The notes: a model not told the origin generated them from the letters alone. A DNA stretch of 64,000 nucleotides from Anaeromassilibacillus sp. An172 (GCF_002160515.1 NZ_NFKS01000007.1:1-64000), one strand, 5' to 3'; shown: positions 48,933 through 57,939, numbered from the stretch's first letter. Numbers and translations: made by a program.

Positions 48933-49814
48933 ATGGAGCTTAAACTAAAAAACATAACAAAGCAGTACGGTGAGAAAAAAGCCCTTGACAATTTTTCCCT
49001 CACCTTCAAGCCGGGCATATACGGACTTTTAGGGCCCAACGGCTCGGGAAAATCCACAATGATGAAAATTATCACCGACAACATAAGCCCCACAAAGGGC
49101 GAGGTTTTTTGGGATTCCACACCCATTTTAAAAATGGGCGACCAATACCGCTCACTTTTAGGCTATATGCCCCAGCAGCAGGGAATATACGACAACTTTA
49201 CCGCAAGGCGTTTTTTGTGGTACATGTGCGCTTTAAAGGGTATCCCGAAAAGGGAAATCCCCAAAACGGTGGAACAGGCGGCAAAAAAAGTTAATCTCTA
49301 TGACGTTTTGGACAAAAAGCTTGGGGGCTTTTCCGGCGGAATGAAGCAGAGAGTTTTAATAACTCAGGCGATTTTGGGCGACCCGAAAATACTTATCTTC
49401 GACGAACCCACCGCAGGACTTGACCCCAAGGAGCGCATAAGAATAAGAAATTTAATTTCGGAAATCGCCTTTGACCGAATTGTAATAATCGCCACACATG
49501 TTGTGCCTGATATTGAATTTATCGCCAAAAAGGTGGTTATGCTGAAAAGCGGCGTGTGTTACGGCTGTCTGCCACCGTCAAAATGGCTTAAAACAGCAGA
49601 GGGCAAGGTTTTTGAATTTCCCGCAAGGGAGAAGGACATTCCCTTTATTGAAAAGCTTTTCGTGGTGGGAAATTTAAGGCGTGACGAAAAGGACACGGTA
49701 TGGGTAAGAGTGGTTTCCGACAAGAAACCCAAAGCCCCCAGACTTTCCGTTCTCCCTCCCACACTTGAGGATGTTTACCTGTATATGTTCAACGACAGAG
49801 GTGAGAAAAAATGA
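48933..49814 (+). CDS. ABC transporter ATP-binding protein
   Basis: 293 residues. Walker A GPNGSGKST, Q-loop YMPQQQG, signature FSGGMKQR (F in place of the usual L), Walker B ILIFDEPTAGLD and switch histidine ATHVV are intact. The C-terminal 80 residues follow the pattern of ABC-2 type drug or peptide exporters. GGAGGG lies before the ATG. Its end overlaps the permease start by ATGA, so they form one exporter. The adjoining lipoprotein cassettes hint at a joint surface function. Confidence 0.93.
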   Translation: MELKLKNITKQYGEKKALDNFSLTFKPGIYGLLGPNGSGKSTMMKIITDNISPTKGEVFWDSTPILKMGDQYRSLLGYMPQQQGIYDNFTARRFLWYMCALKGIPKREIPKTVEQAAKKVNLYDVLDKKLGGFSGGMKQRVLITQAILGDPKILIFDEPTAGLDPKERIRIRNLISEIAFDRIVIIATHVVPDIEFIAKKVVMLKSGVCYGCLPPSKWLKTAEGKVFEFPAREKDIPFIEKLFVVGNLRRDEKDTVWVRVVSDKKPKAPRLSVLPPTLEDVYLYMFNDRGEKK

Positions 49815-52009
49815 TTTTATGGGAACTTAAAAAAATTCTCACCGGAAAAATCGCTTTACTGCTTATTATGGCTTTGGGTATAAATCTTTTTATTTTCTAC
49901 TACACCGAAAGCCTTGAAACTCAGGAAAATCCCTATTTCACACCCCAGAATTACCGCAGTGTTTTTGCGGAAATGGAAAATCTGAACACATCCGAAAGGG
50001 TTTCATTTCTTAAAAATAAAATAGACGTCATACAGGAAAAAATAAACGACCCGGAAACCGGCTACGACGAAAATCTTTACGACGAGAGAGATTTTCTAAA
50101 TGAGCTTTACGAGGAAGCTTTGTTTATACAAAACTACGAAAATTTCCTCACGGACTCAGAGGAAAACGCCTTGAAAAAGACCTCTGTTTCAATCTTCGGA
50201 GAAAAAGGCTCCTTTGCCTACAACAACGCCATAAAAATGGCAGAGGACTTTCAAAGCCTCCACGGAACGCCTGTGTCCTTTGACAAAACCCACGGCATAA
50301 CCGCCGCCACGGGACTTTTTACCGGGGACATTATAACAGTGTTTATTCTCCTTTTGATTGTGGGCGAGCTTCTTATAAAGGAACACCAGCAGGGCATAAT
50401 GCCTGTTATCAGAACCACAAGAAAAGGCAGGAAGCAGGTTATACTTGCTAAAATATTCGCAGTGCTTATAATGTGCTTTTTTCTTTCCCTTATCTTTCTT
50501 TCCGTCAATCTGCTGTACTCCGCTGTTGTATACGGCTTGGGCGACCTTTCAAGGCCTGTCCAATCCCTGCCCGGCTTTGCCGCAAGCACAGTAAAAATAA
50601 ACATCTGGCAGTATTTCATTCTTTTATGGATTGTAAAAGCCTTTGCATTTTTTATTGTGGCGTCAATAGCAATAATATTTTCTGTAATTTTCGCCAACAG
50701 CATCGCCGCCTACGGCTTTACGGGAATAATTCTTGCAATAAACTATGTTCTCTACTTTGTAATTCCCGTAACCTCACCGATGGCACAGCTTCATTTTTTG
50801 AACTTGGGAAACTTCCTTTCCGGAACCTCACTGTTCTGCGGTGAGGTAAACCTCAACATCTTTTCAGTCCCCATGGACGTGCTTACCATTTCACTTATAA
50901 TTATGGCGGTACTTGCACTGGTTCTGCCCATAATAAGCGTTTTGATATTTGTAAAATCCAAAAAGGAAAAGGGCAAGCTGAAAATCTTCTCCCGACTGCC
51001 CTCTCCCCACAGGAAAAAATATTCCTCAGGGATTTTCAGTTACGAATGTTTCAAGCTTTTTGTAAGCAACGGGGCAATTATTATTTTCGCTGTTTTTATA
51101 GCGGTGCAGTTTCTAAGCTACCCGCAAAAAGACACTCTAACCGCCTACGAGCAGTGCGAAATAAGCTACATAGAAACATTAAAGGGCGAATACACAGAGG
51201 AAAAACTAAATTATCTGCAATCCGAGTACGAGGAAAACGCCGCCTTGAGCCATGACAATTTCACAGCAAGGACAAAGGCATACAGCATTGAAAGCAAGCT
51301 TCTCCCCCTTGCCTATCATTTGCAGGAGCTTGAAGCCCAGGGAGAAAATGCGGAGTTTGTCCCCTATTCCGGTTATGCATACCTATTTAATCCGGACTCA
51401 AAAACAGCGTCAGCTTCCGCCTGTTTTTTGATTTTGTTTATAGCAATATCGGTTACAAGCCTTTTCCCCATGGAAAAAGCCACAGGAATGAACCAGATTT
51501 TAACAACCACCCTTAAAGGCAAGGGAAAAACTGTAAGCACAAAGGTTAAAGCCTGTCTTATGCTCTCCGTAATCATGTGTGTTTTGGCTTTTGCGCCGGA
51601 CTTTATCTACTGCCTGAGAATGTACGGCTTTGATAGTCTTATGAGCCAAAGTCAAAACCTTATGGTGCTTTCCGAAAGCTTTATGTCACTTCCCATAATG
51701 GTATATATGATAATTCTGTATCTTATAAGACTTTTGGGCGTTATAGGCCTTACGGTTATTATCTTAGGTATTTCCTCTCTTTTAAAATCTCAGATAATTT
51801 CCGTGCTTTTAAATCTTGCAATTTTCGGAGCGCCTGCTATTCTTTCAATGATTGATTTTAAAATCCTTGACAATTTCAGCATGGTGTCGATACTCTCCGC
51901 AAACAAGCTGTTTTTCAACAATTTACAGCTTATTCTATCCCTTTTGGGAATTATAATTCTCACCGCCCTTGGAGCGGTTTTACTTAAAAAATCTCAGAAA
52001 ACATGTTAA
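49811..52009 (+). CDS. ABC-2 type transporter permease, large
   Basis: 732 residues, longer than common ABC-2 permeases. Two halves each carry a helix, a large extracytoplasmic charged region (about 40-170 and 445-515) and a bundle of five or six helices; EHQQGIMPVIRTTRKGRKQVILAKI and EKATGMNQILTTTLKGKGKTV are matching ABC-2 type motifs in each half. It seems to be a fused pair of permease domains. It works with the ATPase just upstream; cargo unknown, with peptide, lipid or antibiotic possible. Confidence 0.88.
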   Translation: MILWELKKILTGKIALLLIMALGINLFIFYYTESLETQENPYFTPQNYRSVFAEMENLNTSERVSFLKNKIDVIQEKINDPETGYDENLYDERDFLNELYEEALFIQNYENFLTDSEENALKKTSVSIFGEKGSFAYNNAIKMAEDFQSLHGTPVSFDKTHGITAATGLFTGDIITVFILLLIVGELLIKEHQQGIMPVIRTTRKGRKQVILAKIFAVLIMCFFLSLIFLSVNLLYSAVVYGLGDLSRPVQSLPGFAASTVKINIWQYFILLWIVKAFAFFIVASIAIIFSVIFANSIAAYGFTGIILAINYVLYFVIPVTSPMAQLHFLNLGNFLSGTSLFCGEVNLNIFSVPMDVLTISLIIMAVLALVLPIISVLIFVKSKKEKGKLKIFSRLPSPHRKKYSSGIFSYECFKLFVSNGAIIIFAVFIAVQFLSYPQKDTLTAYEQCEISYIETLKGEYTEEKLNYLQSEYEENAALSHDNFTARTKAYSIESKLLPLAYHLQELEAQGENAEFVPYSGYAYLFNPDSKTASASACFLILFIAISVTSLFPMEKATGMNQILTTTLKGKGKTVSTKVKACLMLSVIMCVLAFAPDFIYCLRMYGFDSLMSQSQNLMVLSESFMSLPIMVYMIILYLIRLLGVIGLTVIILGISSLLKSQIISVLLNLAIFGAPAILSMIDFKILDNFSMVSILSANKLFFNNLQLILSLLGIIILTALGAVLLKKSQKTC

Positions 52010-52021
52010 CTCATCCTTAAA

Positions 52022-52076
52022 AGCGAAAGCTCTGTGAAACCTATGTCGGTTCACAGAGCTTTTGCTTTTTATTTAT
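52022..52076. terminator. Bidirectional terminator between ABC exporter and BceAB unit
   Basis: AAAGCTCTGTGAA pairs with TTCACAGAGCTTT, extended by outer AAAGC/GCTTT, with T-runs on both sides. It serves the convergent units. Confidence 0.85.
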
Positions 52077-52099
52077 AGAGTAATGTAGGTGAAAGCTGT

Positions 52100-52327
52100 T
52101 TAAAAATCATCGCCGCTGTTTATCGCCGAAACTATTTTATCTGTAGTCCACCAGACAGCGGCTATCATCATTGCACAAACCGCTATAGGCACAGCCAAAA
52201 GGAGAATTATACCCACCCCTGTACAGGTTATTACCCTGCTTATTGCTTTTTTCACGATGCCTTTTTCTTTCTTTTTTTCATGTACCTTATATATTTCTCC
52301 AGCTTGGCAAGTTATTTCTCCCTCCAC
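52100..52327 (-). CDS. Small membrane protein downstream of BceB-like gene
   Basis: 75 residues from GTG 52327, preceded by GGAGG at 8 bases (52340-52336). A short polar part with two cysteines or one (EITCQAG), a lysine-rich KVHEKKKEKGIVKK segment and one or two hydrophobic stretches (about 32-60) make it a likely small membrane protein. It begins about 20 bases after the permease stop, so it is the third gene of that operon. No family is recognised. Confidence 0.6.
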   Translation of the reverse strand: MEGEITCQAGEIYKVHEKKKEKGIVKKAISRVITCTGVGIILLLAVPIAVCAMMIAAVWWTTDKIVSAINSGDDF

Positions 52328-52346
52328 TGTTGTCACCTCCGGTTTA

Positions 52347-54383
52347 TTATTTTTCCTTTCCTCCGCTGACTATTGAATAATAGGCTCTCGAGGTGATTTT
52401 ATACACCAGCATATAAAGCAGTGCAAACAAAAGGAAACATCCCACCGTCACCATTATCAAAAAGACTTTATTTACAAGTCCGAAAAGTATAAGCATTTTG
52501 TAAATCATCGGGAACGCAAAGGCGAGATGTACCCCTGAGGCGATAAGGGGCATAAAGAATACTGTGAGCATCTGTGAGTTTATGCTCTTTTTGATTTCTC
52601 TTTTAGTCATGCCCACCTTTTGCATTATCTCAAATCTGGACTGGTCCTCATAGCCCTCGGAAATCTGCTTGTAATACATAATAAGCACCGCCGCAAATAT
52701 GAACACTATACCAAGTATTATTCCAAGGAAGAACAATCCGCCGAACAGTCCATAGAAAGACTGCTTTTCATTTGAGGCGCTTTCCACCGATACAACAAGG
52801 CTGCTGTCGGGATTTTCGATTTCCGAATTTCTCAAATTATCGCTTATTGCGTCGTAGACCTGAACCTGCTCTGTGTCTGAGGCGTTTAAATCAAAGCCTA
52901 TGAATCTGCTTACCGTTTCCAGCGCCTCAGCGTTTGTCTGTGAAATTCTTTCAATCTGAACGCCAAGGTCAGGCACAAAGATATACAGAGCCGGAATAAT
53001 CTGCATTGTATCCACGCCGTTGTTTTCAAAATTGGTACCTTTTGTCTTTATATTCAAAGGCTCCTGTCCCTTTATGCTTACAGTATCATAGCCGTAATTC
53101 ATATCCTTGCTTGTGCTTATAAGCACCTCGTTATTCTCAAGTGTTTCCTTTGAGCCTGTTATTCTGTTGTAGTCCTCAAGGGGAACCATGAATATCTGCC
53201 ACAAATCCCCTGTTGCGTAATCAAAGCCGCTTTCTCCGTCGTCGAAGACAATCTCTCCGTTTCTGATATAGCTTACAAAGGCAAGGGTTGAATAATCCAG
53301 AAAGTTTTCGGGACTATATCCCATATTTTCCGCTGTTTCAATGCTCATTTTTGCAATGCTGTTAGCGTCCTGTGAAATCAAATCTGAATATATCTGAGAT
53401 GTCATAGTTATATTTATATTTCTGGGATATCTCTCCCTTAATGAATCCTCTTTTCCCAAATAAAGGCACACTGTAGAGGATATCATAACCAAAACCATGG
53501 TACAGAGTATGCATATTGAAGCGAGACCGGCTCCGTTTCTCTTCATTCTATAGCTCATGGATGAAACGGATACAAAATGGTTTGTCTTATAGTAGTAATT
53601 TTTCTTTTTCTGCAAAATCTTACAAAATGCCACAGAACCGGAAATAAATATAAGGTAAGTGGCGATGATTACCATAATAACCGCAAAGAAGAACGCCGCA
53701 AGTGTTGTTACAGGGTCTTTAATTGTAACTGCAAGATAGTAGGCGCATCCCAAAATCAAAACTCCCAAAACCGCAAAGAACCAGTTTGCTTTAGGCGGTT
53801 TTTCTCCCGCATTTTCACTGTGAAGCAAGGCTATAGGGTTTGAAAGATGAACCTGTCTGAGGGAATTTAAAAGTATTAAAAAGAATATAACCGCAAACAA
53901 AACCACAGTGTAATAAATAGCTTTATAATCAATGGTCACGCCAAAGGTTACATCCATGCTCATTATGTTTACCATAACAAGCTCTGCAAGCTTTGAAAAC
54001 AAAACTCCCAAAGCCATTCCCACAGCTATTGAAAAAGCACCTATAAACAATGTTTCCCAAAGCATTACACGGGCGATATTTCTTTTGCCCATTCCCAAAA
54101 TATTATACAGACCAAATTCCTTTTTTCTTCTTCGTACAAGAAAAGAGTTGGTATAAAAAAGGAAAATCACTGCAAAAAATCCAATTACATACACTCCAAA
54201 GCCGAGAATACCTCTCATAGTTTCTCCGCCGGGGTAGTTCATCATCATATCACTGCTTGAAAGAAAGGTTATAATATAGAACATCATAACCATACCTATG
54301 CAGGTTAAAATATATGGTATATAAAGCTTTTTATTTTTCTTTATGCCTGTAAGGGCAAGGCGTGAATAAATTCCTTTTTTCAT
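52347..54383 (-). CDS. BceB-type ABC transporter permease
   Basis: 678 residues with about ten membrane helices and one large extracytoplasmic domain (about 320-530) between helices VII and VIII, the BceB/VraG architecture. KEFGLYNILGMGKRNI and QSRFEIMQKVGMTKREI are the paired FtsX-like coupling motifs. BceAB transporters confer resistance to bacitracin or other lipid-II-targeting peptides and sense flux through a partner kinase. Its start overlaps the ATPase stop by 4 bases. No kinase/regulator pair is adjacent here. Confidence 0.9.
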   Translation of the reverse strand: MKKGIYSRLALTGIKKNKKLYIPYILTCIGMVMMFYIITFLSSSDMMMNYPGGETMRGILGFGVYVIGFFAVIFLFYTNSFLVRRRKKEFGLYNILGMGKRNIARVMLWETLFIGAFSIAVGMALGVLFSKLAELVMVNIMSMDVTFGVTIDYKAIYYTVVLFAVIFFLILLNSLRQVHLSNPIALLHSENAGEKPPKANWFFAVLGVLILGCAYYLAVTIKDPVTTLAAFFFAVIMVIIATYLIFISGSVAFCKILQKKKNYYYKTNHFVSVSSMSYRMKRNGAGLASICILCTMVLVMISSTVCLYLGKEDSLRERYPRNINITMTSQIYSDLISQDANSIAKMSIETAENMGYSPENFLDYSTLAFVSYIRNGEIVFDDGESGFDYATGDLWQIFMVPLEDYNRITGSKETLENNEVLISTSKDMNYGYDTVSIKGQEPLNIKTKGTNFENNGVDTMQIIPALYIFVPDLGVQIERISQTNAEALETVSRFIGFDLNASDTEQVQVYDAISDNLRNSEIENPDSSLVVSVESASNEKQSFYGLFGGLFFLGIILGIVFIFAAVLIMYYKQISEGYEDQSRFEIMQKVGMTKREIKKSINSQMLTVFFMPLIASGVHLAFAFPMIYKMLILFGLVNKVFLIMVTVGCFLLFALLYMLVYKITSRAYYSIVSGGKEK

Positions 54384-55144
54384 CTTCTGTCACCGCCTGT
54401 TGCAAGCATAGTAAGTGTATCTGAAATCTTCTGATAGAACTGCTGTATTGTGTTATTCGCTCTATAAATCTGGTGGAACACCTCTCCGTCCTTTATGAAC
54501 ATAACACGTCCGGCATGGCTTGCCGCCTTTACTGAATGTGTAACCATTAAAATTGTCTGTCCGTACTTATTTATCTCTCCGAACAGCTCCAAAAGCTCAT
54601 CTGTTGACTTTGAGTCCAAGGCTCCTGTAGGTTCGTCTGCCAAAATCAGCTTTGGGTTTGTAATCAATGCTCTTGCCACCGCCGCACGCTGTTTCTGACC
54701 GCCTGACACCTCGTAAGGATATTTTTTCAAAAGCTCGGTAATTCCCAGTCTTTGAGCTATAGGGTCAAGTCTTTCTTTCATTTCCCTATAGGGTCTGCCC
54801 GCAAGCACCAGCGGAAGATAAATATTATCCTCCAAAGAAAATGTATCAAGCAGGTTAAAATCCTGAAACACAAAGCCCAGATTATCACGTCTGAACGTTG
54901 CCACCTGTGATTCCTTTATCTTTGCCAAATTCTGACCGTCCAGCACAACAACTCCTGATGTAGGCTTATCCAAAGCCGCAAGGATATTGAGCAATGTAGT
55001 TTTACCTGAACCGGACTCACCCATAATTGCCACATATTCTCCGTTTTCTACGGAAAAGTTTACGTTTCTAAGGGCTTCAACTCTATTTCCGCCCAGTCGT
55101 GTTGTATATACCTTTCTAAGTCCGCTGACCTCCAAAATACTCAT
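54380..55144 (-). CDS. BceA-type ABC transporter ATP-binding protein
   Basis: 254 residues. Walker A GESGSGKT, Q-loop VFQDFNLLD, signature VSGGQKQRAAVARAL, Walker B LILADEPTGALD and H-loop VTHSVKAASHAG are intact, and the LolD/MacB-type layout fits BceA. AGGAGG lies 8 bases before the ATG. It heads a three-gene operon (ATPase, permease, small protein). Three structured repeats lie just upstream on the opposite strand sense. Confidence 0.93.
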   Translation of the reverse strand: MSILEVSGLRKVYTTRLGGNRVEALRNVNFSVENGEYVAIMGESGSGKTTLLNILAALDKPTSGVVVLDGQNLAKIKESQVATFRRDNLGFVFQDFNLLDTFSLEDNIYLPLVLAGRPYREMKERLDPIAQRLGITELLKKYPYEVSGGQKQRAAVARALITNPKLILADEPTGALDSKSTDELLELFGEINKYGQTILMVTHSVKAASHAGRVMFIKDGEVFHQIYRANNTIQQFYQKISDTLTMLATGGDRR

Positions 55145-55168
55145 TCATATATCCTCCTTTATATTTTA

Positions 55169-55276
55169 TTTCCGACGGAGAAAGGATAAGCTGGAAATTA
55201 GCTTCTGTTTTCCGTCGGGCGAAACCTTTTCCTTAACTTTTGGAATGGCTCGCTCATAGTTGACTTTTCTATTTTC
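55169..55276 (+). repeat. Structured intergenic repeat, copy A
   Basis: A perfect stem CCGACGGA (55172-55179) with TCCGTCGG (55211-55218), then GGCGAAACCTTTTCC, TTTTGGAATGGCTCGCTCAT and AGTTGACTTTTC. The latter block matches the rpoC-linked copies. Plus-strand sense, antisense to the neighbouring genes. Confidence 0.85.
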
Positions 55277-55281
55277 GTTTT

Positions 55282-55390
55282 TTATCTCCGGCATAGAAAG
55301 GTCAAGTTTGAAATTAGCTTTTGTTTTCCGTCGGGCGAAACCTTTCCTAAATCTTTGGAACGGCTCGCTTACAGTTGGTTTTCTTTTTTT
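55282..55390 (+). repeat. Structured intergenic repeat, copy B
   Basis: A direct repeat of copy A about 113 bases further on, with AGAAAGGTCAAG, GAAATTAGCTT, TTTTCCGTCGGGCGAAACC and TCTTTGGAACGGCTCGCTTA. The left arm (CCGGCATA) no longer pairs fully with TCCGTCGG, so this copy may be degenerate. Confidence 0.8.
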
Positions 55391-55483
55391 TCTGTGTCTA
55401 TATTGTAACAGAAAACAAAACCCAAACGCCATAGAACTCCCTTACATTTCCCCCTCAATTTCTTACATTCATGTCACATCTTT

Positions 55484-55592
55484 TATTTCCGACCTGCAAA
55501 GGGAGGAAATAAAAGATTAACACCTGCACAGGTCGGGCGAGGTCTTTTCCTTAATTTTGAAATAGGCTGCTTACATTTAACTTTTCTTTTTA
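55484..55592 (+). repeat. Structured intergenic repeat, copy C
   Basis: A stem CCGACCTG (55489-55496) with CAGGTCGG (55529-55536), preceded within the loop by AACACCTGCA, as in the rpoC copy AACGCCTGCA. GGCGAGGTCTTTTCC and GGCTGCTTAC follow. It is closer to the rpoC-linked copy than A and B are in the loop. Bases 55391-55483 between B and C show no other feature. Confidence 0.8.
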
Positions 55593-55633
55593 ATTTATTT
55601 GAACCTGAAATATCCTTTGATTATATAATACAA

Positions 55634-55674
55634 CAAAAACGGGATACCTCCATTGTGTATCCCGTTTTTTATTA
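55634..55674 (-). terminator. Terminator of sortase operon
   Basis: AAAACGGGATAC pairs with GTATCCCGTTTT around CTCCATTGT-type loop bases, with T-runs on both strands, at the stop of the MoCF-like gene. Confidence 0.8.
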
Positions 55675-56112
55675 AGCTTTTTTATTTTCTGCGTTTTTTA
55701 CTTTTTCCTCGAAATATTTCGACAGCGGCTGGTCAAAAAGTTCGGAAATTCCCTCCGGGCTATCGGGAAGAGCCACAATACACTGGCTTCCCCTTTCGAT
55801 TATATATCCGAATTTCTCGTGATTTTTTCCGTAAGGCAGCTTCTGAACATCGTCCATTGTGCCGCCGGCTTTTTCAACTGCCGACGAAAGGGTTTTCTCA
55901 AGTGAAATATCACCGGATGAGTTAAGTCCTCCCACCGTTATTACGATATTGCAGTGATTAAGTCCGTCGGTCATCATATTTCCCAGATACTCAGGATCTG
56001 CCGCACCGAGGATTTTCATTATGCTGACGCCGCATCCGGAAAGCTCTGTTTTCAAAGCCTTTTCGCAGAGAGCGGTTTTCTTTGCAAAATAATATATCAA
56101 ATAACATTTCAT
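55672..56112 (-). CDS. MoCF/CinA-like domain protein
   Basis: 146 residues from ATG 56112 (AGGTG site upstream). IVITVGGLNSSGDISLEKTL resembles the GGxGPTxDD core of molybdopterin-binding MoaB/CinA domains, though key acidic residues differ, and the C-terminal GSQCIVALPDSPEG resembles the end of that fold. No molybdenum cofactor genes are near. It directly follows the sortase gene, whose N-terminal region looks distantly similar, so a joint role is likely. Catalytic function is not inferred. Confidence 0.6.
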   Translation of the reverse strand: MKCYLIYYFAKKTALCEKALKTELSGCGVSIMKILGAADPEYLGNMMTDGLNHCNIVITVGGLNSSGDISLEKTLSSAVEKAGGTMDDVQKLPYGKNHEKFGYIIERGSQCIVALPDSPEGISELFDQPLSKYFEEKVKNAENKKA

Positions 56113-56124
56113 ATCCGTCACCTA

Positions 56125-57939
56125 TTAGGATTCTGAGCTGTACAGGTCGCCGTCATACCAGCTTATCTCGCCGTCTGCATATGCCTCTGAAAAGCTCTTA
56201 TCCTCCGGCTTTGTGCCGCCGTAGGTCCAGTAATAGACATCCGGCCATACCATATCCGTATTCACTGACGCATTGTCAACATTTACTGTTGGGTCCTCAT
56301 CGGGACGAACACGTCGTGCAATAACTGCGGTTCTGAAATTTTCAAACTCATATGTGCAGGTTGAAAGTGTTATAAGCTGGTCATCCTCGTTTACAGTTAC
56401 ATCTGTGTCGATAATTGACCTTTCTCTTACATCGTATACAAAGTCAAGAAACTCATCATCGGAACTGAAATTACCTGCAAGGTAATTGAAAAATTCTCCG
56501 TGACTTTCCAGAGCGTTTGTATGGATTACAGCAATGATTTTCCAGTCCGCATTCCATTCAGGTGTATTGAAGTGAACTATCGGAGCTGACTTATAAAAAT
56601 CAAGATTTACATTAGGCGTTCCGTTGCCGTCAGCAAAACCTGTACCGTAATATGTGAGATTTCCGAACATGCTTCCGTCGTTCATGTGATGACCGTGGAG
56701 AACGATATTTTTAGTATCAAGTCCGCCGTATGATGTTGGGTCGGTAAAGATTGAACCGTAGCTGTCCCACTGGTCGGCATAGTTGTGTGTAAGATAGTAG
56801 GGGTTTGTTGTTCCCGGCTCATCTCCTTCATGGGAAAGCACAGGATAGTCGATTACCGTATTGTCTATGGAAATCCAGCCTATTATCTCGTCGTTTATTT
56901 CCTTGAGAGCGTCCCAGTTGTATGAAATCTCTTCAGGCTCAGTTTCAGAGGTCTCCTCTGTTTCCTCGGTTTCATCTTGAATTTCTGTATTAGCTGTAGG
57001 CTTATTATAGAAAATATTCTGTATTTCGTTTTGGCGTTTTTCGTTTTGCGCAGGAAGAATTACAACCTCGTTTACAATCATAGCAGCGCATATAACTATT
57101 GTCACAAAAGCCACAAGGATAACAGACTTTCTCACAATCTCAAGAGGCCTATCCCCTTTGCACGGGAAATTTCTTCTGAAAAATCCCTTTTTGTTTTTCT
57201 TCTTCTCGGCTTTTTTAAGCTTTTTTTCCTCTTTTTTGGAAAGTGGCTCCGGAATAAACTCTATATCCTTTGGAATAGTGTTTTCCTCTTCCGTGGAAGA
57301 AATGATATCAACGCTCTCCTGTTCCTCATCGGTTGGTTCAGGCTCTGAGGTGCTGTAAATTTCGTTATTCTCAGTACTGTGTGTTTCCTCGGCGGGTTTC
57401 TGATTATCATTAGAAAAATCAAAACCATTCGGAAAAAGCAGGTTGCTTCCCCTGAACTTGTTCAAAGCGCAGGTTGTGGCTTCAAATATTAAATTTACAA
57501 TATTTTTTTTCGCCAAGGTTTCACTGGGAAGTACAATTATCCTTGTGTTGTAAATTGTAAAGCAGTATCCGTTTTGACCGCATCCCAGATTGTCAATCGT
57601 AAACACTTTAACGTGAAATTGTTTGTTTCTATCCTGAATTGGGAGAGAGTTTTTATATCTGGTTTCCCAGTTATAAATAATTTTTGAAAACACTGACTGA
57701 AAATCCGCTCCGCAGGTTTCGTCAATGGCGTTAGCTATTATTATAATCTCCGGTGACGACTGGTCGTTTACACTGTTGATTATGGCTTCTTCTATTTTTG
57801 AGGTGCTTCTGTCAATCTCCGTCTTAAATAAAATCTGTATATCCAGTTTTGCAAGACCTGCTACAATAGCTCCCAAATTTTGATTAAGACGGTTTATTTC
57901 TTCCTGATTTCCTCGAATTGAAAATAATTCACAGTTCAT
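56125..57939 (-). CDS. Class B sortase with long N-terminal cytoplasmic domain
   Basis: 604 residues, more than twice a usual class B sortase. Residues about 1-180 form a soluble domain with a CinA/MoaB-like alternation (LAKLDIQILFKTEI, SPEIIIIANAIDE). An acidic linker and a very basic KKEEKKLKKAEKKKNKK segment precede one membrane helix (about 270-295). The sortase domain (about 345-575) has the catalytic histidine in VLHGHHMNDGSMFG, cysteine in ITLSTCTYEF and arginine in FRTAVIARR. It anchors surface proteins to the wall or builds pili; a dedicated substrate is not visible nearby. GGAGG lies 13 bases before the ATG. Confidence 0.88.
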   Translation of the reverse strand: MNCELFSIRGNQEEINRLNQNLGAIVAGLAKLDIQILFKTEIDRSTSKIEEAIINSVNDQSSPEIIIIANAIDETCGADFQSVFSKIIYNWETRYKNSLPIQDRNKQFHVKVFTIDNLGCGQNGYCFTIYNTRIIVLPSETLAKKNIVNLIFEATTCALNKFRGSNLLFPNGFDFSNDNQKPAEETHSTENNEIYSTSEPEPTDEEQESVDIISSTEEENTIPKDIEFIPEPLSKKEEKKLKKAEKKKNKKGFFRRNFPCKGDRPLEIVRKSVILVAFVTIVICAAMIVNEVVILPAQNEKRQNEIQNIFYNKPTANTEIQDETEETEETSETEPEEISYNWDALKEINDEIIGWISIDNTVIDYPVLSHEGDEPGTTNPYYLTHNYADQWDSYGSIFTDPTSYGGLDTKNIVLHGHHMNDGSMFGNLTYYGTGFADGNGTPNVNLDFYKSAPIVHFNTPEWNADWKIIAVIHTNALESHGEFFNYLAGNFSSDDEFLDFVYDVRERSIIDTDVTVNEDDQLITLSTCTYEFENFRTAVIARRVRPDEDPTVNVDNASVNTDMVWPDVYYWTYGGTKPEDKSFSEAYADGEISWYDGDLYSSES

